NCBI GenBank assembly: GCA_020718925.1
Contig: DYRC01000070.1
Coordinates: forward strand, 1-14,402
Direction: 5' to 3'
DNA: 14,402 bases
DNA from: Desulfonema limicola
Lineage (GTDB): Bacteria > Desulfobacterota > Desulfobacteria > Desulfobacterales > DYRC01
Made by a program: the position numbers and the translations under genes. Below, piece by piece: positions 7,404-12,970 of the stretch. A model generated the notes under the pieces. The model saw only the letters and a program-made list of their open reading frames with translations. It made no database searches and was not told the DNA's origin. How positions within the stretch are numbered: position 1 is the first letter of the stretch; the number at the start of each line of letters is the position of its first letter.

Positions 7404-7438
7404 TCAGGATCCTGTCTGAAAAAATGACAGGATCCTGA
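7404..7438 (-). repeat. 13-bp perfect inverted repeat between dsbA-like gene and resB
   Basis: The arms 7404-7416 and 7426-7438 (TCAGGATCCTGTC and GACAGGATCCTGA on the plus strand) are exact complements around a 9-nt A/T-rich loop. Each arm itself contains the palindrome CAGGATCCTG. No U tract follows on either strand, so it is not a clear intrinsic terminator. It ends just before the resB RBS and could tune mRNA stability or resB translation, or be a dispersed repeat. Confidence 0.75.
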
Positions 7439-7462
7439 TGATGGTTTGAAAAATTGAAAACC

Positions 7463-8221
7463 TTATTTCTTTTCCGGTTCAGTTAAAAGGCGATCAATAA
7501 TTTTTGCAAAATAATCAATCCCTTTGATTCCCCGGACGATGACGCCGTTGACCACGAATGACGGCGTTCCGTTCAAGCCGAGTTCTTTGGCTTTATTCAT
7601 CTCTGTCTCAACCTGTTTTGCAATCTCTTCTGATTTCCGATCCGCCTCGAATTTGGTCATGTCCAATTTCAAATCCTGAGCAAATTTGGAAAATAATTCT
7701 TCGCTCAGTTTTGCCGAATTTTGGAAGAGCAGATCATGATATTCCCAGAATTTCCCCTGCTTATGCGCTGCCAACGCCGCCTTTGCTGCGGGCAATGCCA
7801 TATTGTGAAAATTCAAAGGATTGTTCTTGAACGCTATTTTTACCTTCTCAGGATAGCGTTTCAGCACTTCCTGCATCAATTCCGCGCCTCTGGAACAATA
7901 CGGACATTGGAAATCAGAATACTCAATAATGGTGATCTGAGCCTTTTCGCTGCCTTTGACCGGCACATTTTCAGCCGCCGTATCACTGACCCGCTTTTTC
8001 AAAGACTCATCAAATTCCTGCGTCTCTCTGGTTTTCTGCTGGTCTTTCACATAATCATTGACCGCATCATAAATGAGTTTGGGATTTTCCTTAATTACCT
8101 GAAGGACAAATTCCTTCAGCTTGGCTTCATCCATGTTGACAGCCACGTCAGCAGCATAAGCCGATGCCATGCCGAACAAAAGAATTGCCGCAATTACCAT
8201 ACACTTTACCAAATTTTTCAT
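7463..8221 (-). CDS. Exported DsbA-family thiol-disulfide oxidoreductase (CPYC)
   Basis: A 252-residue periplasmic protein. Residues 1-23 are a signal peptide (MKNLVKC, hydrophobic AAILLFGMAS, likely cleavage after AYA). A helical N-terminal segment (about 30-85) is followed by the thioredoxin_4/DsbA-like fold: IIEYSDFQCPYC with active-site C106 and C109, a helical insertion (about 140-210), and the cis-proline loop GTPSFVVNG (218-226, P220). This is the BdbD/DsbA-like architecture with an extra N-terminal helix region. CPYC rather than CPHC leaves direction (oxidation, isomerisation, or reduction for cytochrome c CXXCH) undecided. It stands directly upstream of resB, so a role in haem-ligation thiol chemistry is a fair inference. 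GGAG lies 11 nt before the ATG, a long spacing. Confidence 0.9.
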   Translation of the reverse strand: MKNLVKCMVIAAILLFGMASAYAADVAVNMDEAKLKEFVLQVIKENPKLIYDAVNDYVKDQQKTRETQEFDESLKKRVSDTAAENVPVKGSEKAQITIIEYSDFQCPYCSRGAELMQEVLKRYPEKVKIAFKNNPLNFHNMALPAAKAALAAHKQGKFWEYHDLLFQNSAKLSEELFSKFAQDLKLDMTKFEADRKSEEIAKQVETEMNKAKELGLNGTPSFVVNGVIVRGIKGIDYFAKIIDRLLTEPEKK

Positions 8222-8250
8222 AATTGTATAATCTCCATGAGATAGTTTAA

Positions 8251-8268
8251 ATCCTGAAAATTCAGGAT
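8251..8268. repeat. 18-nt near-perfect palindrome upstream of dsbA-like gene
   Basis: ATCCTGAA and TTCAGGAT flank two A residues, 30 nt before the dsbA-like ATG and within the 74-nt gap after the Toprim gene. Its position suits an operator or a transcript hairpin, but it shares the ATCCTG/CAGGAT core with the inverted repeat at 7404-7438, so a dispersed repeat is equally possible. Confidence 0.5.
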
Positions 8269-8295
8269 ATTGTGAATCAGTGTAAACCTTCAGAG

Positions 8296-9030
8296 TTATT
8301 CAAGATTTTGGAAAGCCTTGTTTATGTTGTGAATTTCTTCCCATCTGACACTGCGAATCCGATTATTTATATCGCTGAACACCCAATCAGGAGAAAAGAC
8401 AGATAAAACGGAACCGAGACATGCTTTTTCCCGAAATCGTTTCTTTTTCAAATAAGAGACCTCTTGAATTTTTTGTATATACTGACGAGATTCATTAATA
8501 ACCGATTTATCTTCATCGCTATTATCTCTTAATGAATTGAGTAAGAAAGTTTCCAAAGCCCCCTCACCTTCGGGAGGAATCACAAGCGGCAGAATATCAA
8601 TGAGATAATCTTCAGTAGGCATTTTTTTGAGAGCCATGGAACATTCTATCCAATTGTCAAATTTTATTTTTGCTTTATATCTGATGTTACTTTCTTGAAA
8701 CCATACTGAAATATCTGTTAATATTTGTTCATCTGTACGGGTATCTCGGTCGAGCATAAGAATTATTTTATCAAAACGATACGCCGAGCGCATTTCACTT
8801 TCGTTACGTTCGATCACCGCAGCTAAACACTGCTTCAATCGGTCATATCCGCCAACAGCCCATATTGCCAGAGAATGAGCTTCTTTGCTATACCAATTCA
8901 CCTCTTCGTTATTTTTTTCAATCGGAAGTTTGACGATCTCCTTTTTTGAATAACTATATTTATGAACAGCTATGAGAAAATAACTTATCAAAATAGCGTC
9001 TGTTTTCCCTTCGCACAAAATAATATTCAT
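8296..9030 (-). CDS. Toprim-type (DUF3226/DUF4435-like) protein, partner of ATPase
   Basis: A 244-residue protein with Toprim hallmarks: an N-terminal strand ending in the catalytic glutamate (IILCEGKTDAILI, E7), a second strand region near WAVGGYDRLK (57-66), and the metal-binding D-x-D at the end of a hydrophobic strand (KIILMLDRDTRTD, D94/D96). PPEGEGALETFLL (152-164) resembles the Glu-Gly motif of DUF3226-type proteins. Toprim domains in this setting are metal-dependent nucleases activated by a partner ATPase, as in OLD nucleases and PARIS AriB. Its ATG overlaps the ATPase stop by one base (TAATG), which argues for stoichiometric production. The precise Pfam family is uncertain. 74 nt separate it from the dsbA-like gene. 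Confidence 0.75.
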   Translation of the reverse strand: MNIILCEGKTDAILISYFLIAVHKYSYSKKEIVKLPIEKNNEEVNWYSKEAHSLAIWAVGGYDRLKQCLAAVIERNESEMRSAYRFDKIILMLDRDTRTDEQILTDISVWFQESNIRYKAKIKFDNWIECSMALKKMPTEDYLIDILPLVIPPEGEGALETFLLNSLRDNSDEDKSVINESRQYIQKIQEVSYLKKKRFREKACLGSVLSVFSPDWVFSDINNRIRSVRWEEIHNINKAFQNLE

Positions 9031-10271
9031 TATCCCCTCAGATCAAGCCCGAATTTTTGTCTTTTTTCAAAGGCTTCCCGCCCTGACAAAGACCAGATTT
9101 CTGTCTTATTTTCCTGTGAATGTCCTAATGTGAATATACGCACGGGATCATCATTTTTTTCAACGATCACTCCGTTTTCTCCGTAAAGCGCATTCAGAAA
9201 TGCGTCTGTAAACTCAATGCTATGCGAGGTTAGGAATAACTGATTATCAAATTTTTCAGCATAATTAACCAATAGCTTGGATAACAGTGCGTGAGCGCCC
9301 GGATGAAAAGTCGAGTCAATTTCTTCAATACAATGGACAGCATTCTGATAGACTATCATCTGTCCCAGCAAAAAGAACCAACGCCTCATCCCATCTCCGA
9401 AAACATGTAATGGTATTCTCTGATTATCAGAAATCTCAATATAAATCATCCCATTTTGACCATCAGGATATGGGATCATATCTATTTCATGAATTTCTTT
9501 AAATGTTTGCTGCATTTCTGTTGTAAATTCAGCTATTTTTCCATACCGTTTGAGGTAGCTGAAAATACGCAGATCAGCTCCTATCTGACGGTGGGAAAGT
9601 ATATCACTCATTACCCCTAATTTAAACGGCTGTAATGATATTTCTCTTATAAGTGGGAAGGTTATAACAAATTTATGAGATTTACCGCCAAATTCGGCAT
9701 TCCATTCGCCGATATGCAAAGTCTTAACTGCCTGTAAACCAGACTCATTTTTTGTTATCTGATTAATAATATTATCATCATATTTCTGTCCAGAATAATT
9801 CATCGAAGGCTGTCCGATCAGAAGTGGGTCAAGATTTGCCAATTCATAAGACGGCCAAAATGCAGTTTTTAGAATATAATCTTTAATATTCGAGCCTACT
9901 TTTGCCGATACGGAAAATTCTAAGGGTAATTTATCTTTGTTTTTGAATAAATTAAAAATTTTTTCTCCGAAATCAAAATGTCCGGATATTTGACCATCCT
10001 GACGAGTCAATGTTGTATGCCGTAAAGCCGGAATTATATTCAGTCCGCACACATGAGTAAAGATTGCCTCCAAAACACTTGTTTTTCCTGAATTATTCGG
10101 TCCGAAAAACAAATTGATTTTACCCAGATCATGAAGCTCCAATTCATCAAATATACGAAAATTATTTATTTTCAATGAACTGTAATGTCCTTGCTTTTGG
10201 CTTGCAGAGGATAAGACTCCTTTATCTTGTCTGAGCTTTTTATTTCTTTTTTTTGCCATTTTATACCTCAT
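9030..10271 (-). CDS. OLD-like ABC/AAA ATPase (AAA_15/AAA_21 type)
   Basis: A 413-residue cytoplasmic ATPase. After a basic N-terminal tail (1-28, rich in Lys/Arg) it has LKINNFRIFDELEL (33-46), Walker A GPNNSGKTS (57-65), a degenerate signature FGDGMRRW (291-298), Walker B with tandem Glu (AVHCIEEIDSTFHP, 311-324) and the H-loop LTSHS (347-351). This is the pattern of SMC/RecF-like ATPases of OLD nucleases, PARIS AriA and RloA. No Toprim follows in the same chain; it is encoded by the next gene with a 1-nt overlap. The first ATG overlaps the vWA stop (ATGA); Met5 (ATG at 10257-10259) has a better RBS, GAGG at 6 nt, and may be the true start. Role in defence is inferred. Confidence 0.87.
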   Translation of the reverse strand: MRYKMAKKRNKKLRQDKGVLSSASQKQGHYSSLKINNFRIFDELELHDLGKINLFFGPNNSGKTSVLEAIFTHVCGLNIIPALRHTTLTRQDGQISGHFDFGEKIFNLFKNKDKLPLEFSVSAKVGSNIKDYILKTAFWPSYELANLDPLLIGQPSMNYSGQKYDDNIINQITKNESGLQAVKTLHIGEWNAEFGGKSHKFVITFPLIREISLQPFKLGVMSDILSHRQIGADLRIFSYLKRYGKIAEFTTEMQQTFKEIHEIDMIPYPDGQNGMIYIEISDNQRIPLHVFGDGMRRWFFLLGQMIVYQNAVHCIEEIDSTFHPGAHALLSKLLVNYAEKFDNQLFLTSHSIEFTDAFLNALYGENGVIVEKNDDPVRIFTLGHSQENKTEIWSLSGREAFEKRQKFGLDLRG

Positions 10272-11464
10272 TTGCCTTTCGCCATCAGGTGTGCTATTGC
10301 CTTTTCAAGTCCGTCAATGGACAATTCAAACATGGGAAATATCTGCCGAATCGCCATGATGGTGTGCGTATATTTCCACATTTCTTCAGAAACCGGATTG
10401 AGCCAAACGCAATGCCGAAAGGTCTGCGCCAGAAATTTTAGCCATTCAATGCTGGGCTTGCCGCTCCGTTCTCCGACATAAATAGAACCGTCTGCTGCCA
10501 TCAGCTCATAAGGCGCCATGCTCGCATCCCCTACCATCACCAGCCGGGTTTCAGGATCAAGGCGGGAAAACTCCGCCATCTTCTGAGGCTTTTTATACCG
10601 CGCCGCATCTGCCCACAGATTATCATAAATCGTGTTATGAAAAAAGTACGTTTTTAAATCTTTGAACTGGGCTTTGGCATAATCAAATACGGTCTGCACC
10701 ACCGGAATGTAGGGTTCCATAGACCATCCGCCGTTATCAATCGCCAAAATAACCTTGAGCCGATCTTTCAAACCCCGGTCAAACACAATTTCGATTTCTC
10801 CGGCATTTTTCATGGTCTGATAAATACTGGCGTCAACATTGACCTTATCTTTGGGACCTGACGGAACCATGTTGCGAAGGCGTTTCAATGCTTCCCCCAC
10901 CATCGCCTGTGTCAGAGGTCCTTCAAGGGAATAATCTTTGTATCGCCGTTCCATTGCCACTTTGATGGCGGATTTATTGCGCGACACGCCGCCCACCCGC
11001 ATTCCGCCCGGATGATGCCCTGAATGCCCGACCGGAGATCTTCCGCCGGTTCCGATCCACTTGCTTCCGCCATCATGCCGCCCGGTCTGCTCTTTAAGCC
11101 GCTCTTTGAAATATTCAATCAGTTCTTCAGGACTGAGTTTGCTCAGGGCTTTCTCATCAATGCCCAGCGCGTCAGCCAATAGTTTCGGATGTTTAAGCCA
11201 GTCTTCAAGCAATCCCCTTGCAATATCATCAAGCTCGAACTCTTCCATATCCGGCATGTCCGCGCCTTTGAAACAATGGGCAAAGACCTGATCGAACAGA
11301 TCAAAATACCGCTCACTTTTGATCAGAATGGCTCTGGAAGCCGTATAAAAATCGTTGAGGGAATTTATCAGCCTCAGTTTCAGTGCTTTCTGAAGTGTCA
11401 GAAATGACGTAGGACTGACCGGAATGCCGGAATTTTTAAGATTGTAAAAAAAATCAATGAACAT
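10268..11464 (-). CDS. vWA-domain CoxE-like protein
   Basis: A 398-residue protein. The N-terminal half (1-200) is helical, with a Gly/His-rich linker (about 131-160) and the MERRYKDY segment typical of CoxE-like (COG3552) proteins. The C-terminal half is a vWA fold beginning KVILAIDNGGWSME (237-250), with a later MVGDASM (310-316) supplying another metal-site Asp. The MIDAS is non-canonical: D243-N-G-G-W-S instead of DxSxS. CoxE relatives usually act with a MoxR AAA+ ATPase in metal-centre or complex assembly; here no MoxR is visible and the next gene is an OLD-like ATPase, overlapping by 4 nt. The ATG at 11462-11464 is the first in frame, but GAGGAG is 14 nt away; a tiny frame (11454-11477) with that RBS overlaps the start and may couple translation. 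Confidence 0.82.
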   Translation of the reverse strand: MFIDFFYNLKNSGIPVSPTSFLTLQKALKLRLINSLNDFYTASRAILIKSERYFDLFDQVFAHCFKGADMPDMEEFELDDIARGLLEDWLKHPKLLADALGIDEKALSKLSPEELIEYFKERLKEQTGRHDGGSKWIGTGGRSPVGHSGHHPGGMRVGGVSRNKSAIKVAMERRYKDYSLEGPLTQAMVGEALKRLRNMVPSGPKDKVNVDASIYQTMKNAGEIEIVFDRGLKDRLKVILAIDNGGWSMEPYIPVVQTVFDYAKAQFKDLKTYFFHNTIYDNLWADAARYKKPQKMAEFSRLDPETRLVMVGDASMAPYELMAADGSIYVGERSGKPSIEWLKFLAQTFRHCVWLNPVSEEMWKYTHTIMAIRQIFPMFELSIDGLEKAIAHLMAKGK

Positions 11465-11565
11465 GGTCGCTCATCATTCTCCTCTCTGCTCTGAAAAAAT
11501 AATTCTTCAAAAGGTCTTCCTACGATTTTTCCAGATATAACAGATACATTAAAACTTCCCCCCTT

Positions 11566-11608
11566 AAAAAAAATACCGTCATACCAAATCTTATTCAGCA
11601 TGACGGTA
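11566..11608 (-). terminator. Terminator-like hairpin with eight-U tail upstream of vWA operon
   Basis: On the minus strand the arms TACCGTCAT (11600-11608) and ATGACGGTA (11574-11582) form a 9-bp stem with a 17-nt loop, followed directly by eight T (11566-11573). It could end read-through from pyrK or attenuate transcription into the vWA gene 102 nt further on. The long loop weakens the call. Confidence 0.5.
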
Positions 11609-11647
11609 CAAATAAAATATAATAATATAGCCGGGATATCCTGACTC

Positions 11648-11681
11648 ACGAACCGCTTATGCAGCTCTCCCAGCTTATAAG
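11648..11681. repeat. Degenerate direct repeat, copy A
   Basis: Read on the minus strand this copy aligns with 11701-11738. Shared blocks are CTTA, GGAGAG, TGCATA, AGCG and TTCGT; most differences are transitions, plus a 4-nt indel. It looks like an old duplicated element. Confidence 0.45.
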
Positions 11682-11700
11682 CCGGATGAATATTCATTCA

Positions 11701-11738
11701 ACGAATCGCTCAGATATGCAACTCTCCTGATTTGTAAG
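11701..11738. repeat. Degenerate direct repeat, copy B
   Basis: Second copy of the repeat at 11648-11681, in the same orientation and 4 nt longer (TCTG insertion after TGCATA on the minus strand). A 12-bp palindrome lies between the copies. Confidence 0.45.
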
Positions 11739-11865
11739 TATAACATAATTATATTTTATTTTATTTTTTGTCAAGCATAAATCAGCAGCAATTCTGATTT
11801 TGAAATTTATCAGAAATAATGCGTAATATAAATATCTTTCATCTCTGTTATCATCCGAATAATCC

Positions 11866-11916
11866 GGTGAGGAATCAGATGAAGCGGATATACCCCGCTT
11901 ATCCGGCATTCTCACC
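11866..11916. repeat. Imperfect inverted repeat, two stacked stems
   Basis: Outer arms GGTGAG(G)AAT (11866-11875) and ATTCTCACC (11908-11916) pair with one bulge; inner arms CGGATA (11885-11890) and TATCCG (11900-11905) pair with a 9-nt loop. On the plus strand seven T follow at 11923-11929, but no plus-strand gene precedes it. Confidence 0.45.
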
Positions 11917-11989
11917 TGTGTATTTTTTTCTCATGACATAGGGTAGCATAAATAATTTTATTTTACAACAGTCTTTTCGTATGTGAACA

Positions 11990-12031
11990 ATCATGGCAAT
12001 CTTTTAATCCTGTGAATCTTGGTTCAGACAG
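11990..12031. repeat. Short periodic ATCCTG-type dispersed repeat remnant
   Basis: On the minus strand the segment starts CTGTCTGAACC and continues with imperfect units of about 9 nt (AAGATTCAC, AGGATTAAA, AGATTGCC, ATGATTG). The unit and the TCTGAA leader resemble intergenic CAGGATTTA-type repeats that I recall from many delta-proteobacterial genomes. That resemblance is from memory. Confidence 0.45.
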
Positions 12032-12139
12032 TAAAAGATAAAGCTGCTTGCTTGCTTAAAAATATCTTGTTTTATTGAAAAAGTCAGGTTTCTTCTGATG
12101 TCAGCAGAAGATGGATGGCTGATGTTTATCAATGAACTA

Positions 12140-12159
12140 CCCCGCCGCAAGCAGCGGGG
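12140..12159 (-). repeat. GC-rich REP-like hairpin downstream of pyrK
   Basis: CCCCGC (12140-12145) pairs with GCGGGG (12154-12159), with GC/GC pairing continuing inside around an AA tip and one mismatch. It lies 14 nt after the pyrK stop. No U tract follows, so mRNA 3'-end protection or a REP-type element is more likely than a simple intrinsic terminator. Confidence 0.55.
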
Positions 12160-12173
12160 AATATACCCAGAGA

Positions 12174-12968
12174 TTAAAATCTGATGTCCTTTGCATCAAA
12201 CACAGGACCATCCTTGCACACATGAAAATATGTATCAGGATGCGCTTTGCTGTGAACCACGCAGCCCAGACACGCGCCCATGCCGCAAGCCATCATGGTT
12301 TCAATGGAAATCTGACAGGCAATGGCATGTTTTTCCGCAATCCGGGCGGTTTCGCGCAACATCGGCGTCGGTCCGCAGGCATAGACCATATCCGGCTTTT
12401 GCTGAAGAATAGCTCTTTCCAAAGGTTCGGTGATCAAGCCTTTTTCTCCTGAACTGCCGTCATCTGTGGTGAACTGCACACTCATGCCCAATTCCAGAAA
12501 ATCACCCCTGCACAACAGATCATCATCTGAGCGACATCCGATAAATACCCGGAATGCAGACAGATCACGCCCTTTATCTTTCAGAAATGACGCCAAAAAA
12601 AACAACGGCGCAATGCCGACCCCGCCGCCGACAATAAACACGCCTTTCATATTTTCGGGAATATCAAAGCCGTTTCCCAAAGGACCCAGCAGATCAAGAC
12701 TATCTCCGGCGTTGTATGAAGAAAGCTTTTTGGTGCCTGTTCCCACAACTTTATACAACAATTCAAGCCCTTGCTGCTTCCCTTTCAATGCAAGCAGTCG
12801 GTGAATAGAAAAAGGACGGCGCAGCAGAGGCGCGTCTGCAATTTTTACCATCAGAAACTGACCGGGCTTGGCGATGGAATAATCTGATACGCACTTCAGC
12901 CCTATTTTGTAATAATCCGCGCCGATACACTCATTGTGCAGAACTTCGGCATTTTCCTGAAACATCAT
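12174..12968 (-). CDS. pyrK: Dihydroorotate dehydrogenase electron-transfer subunit PyrK-like
   Basis: A 264-residue iron-sulfur flavoprotein of the PyrK type. It has an FAD-binding region with RRPFSIH (50-56) and GTGTKKLS (76-83), a nucleotide-binding loop VGGGVGIAPLFFLA (113-126), the CGPTPML motif (198-204) and a [2Fe-2S] cluster formed by C228, C233, C236 (ACGMGACLGC) and C251 (HVCKDGP). PyrK takes electrons from PyrD's FMN and passes them to NAD+ in pyrimidine synthesis. No pyrD is adjacent; the gene starts 2 nt after rtcB ends and is followed by a long non-coding block. GAAGGG sits 6 nt before the first of two ATGs. A related NAD(P)H-oxidoreductase subunit cannot be excluded, but the cysteine spacing fits PyrK well. 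Confidence 0.9.
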   Translation of the reverse strand: MMFQENAEVLHNECIGADYYKIGLKCVSDYSIAKPGQFLMVKIADAPLLRRPFSIHRLLALKGKQQGLELLYKVVGTGTKKLSSYNAGDSLDLLGPLGNGFDIPENMKGVFIVGGGVGIAPLFFLASFLKDKGRDLSAFRVFIGCRSDDDLLCRGDFLELGMSVQFTTDDGSSGEKGLITEPLERAILQQKPDMVYACGPTPMLRETARIAEKHAIACQISIETMMACGMGACLGCVVHSKAHPDTYFHVCKDGPVFDAKDIRF

Positions 12969-12970
12969 GT

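Larger units (their letters stand above)
11465..12173. other. Gene-free AT-rich intergenic block with degenerate repeats
   Basis: No frame here has family resemblance, convincing codon use or context. It contains, from left to right, a terminator-like hairpin (11566-11608), two diverged direct repeats (11648-11681, 11701-11738) with the 12-bp palindrome ATGAATATTCAT (11686-11697) between them, AT-rich runs (11745-11770), an imperfect inverted repeat (11866-11916), a short periodic ATCCTG-type repeat (11990-12031), a small hairpin (12091-12097 with 12105-12111) and a GC-rich hairpin (12140-12159). It separates pyrK from the vWA unit and looks like accumulated repeat debris plus the regulatory leader of the vWA operon. 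Confidence 0.6.

Noticed and set aside
7404..7438. Intrinsic terminator after the dsbA-like gene.
   Set aside because: The stem is strong but neither strand has a U tract after it; the minus strand continues with AAAGGGAG, the resB RBS.
8296..10271. Calling the ATPase/Toprim pair PARIS (AriA/AriB) or Gabija outright.
   Set aside because: The Toprim protein cannot be placed in DUF4435 by eye, and no UvrD-like helicase is present for Gabija; only the split OLD-like layout is supported.
11398..11697. A 99-codon minus-strand frame starting just after the previous one.
   Set aside because: It overlaps the start of the vWA gene by 67 nt and runs through the terminator-like hairpin and copy A of the repeat; no domain is recognisable.
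11648..11738. Possible CRISPR array.
   Set aside because: Only two poorly matching copies, a spacer-like gap of about 20 nt, and no cas gene in the window.
11694..11915. A 73-codon minus-strand frame (MRMPDKRG...), with an AGGTGA-like RBS.
   Set aside because: It covers the imperfect inverted repeat, an AT-rich run and copy B of the direct repeat; its composition reads like translated intergenic DNA and no family is recognisable.
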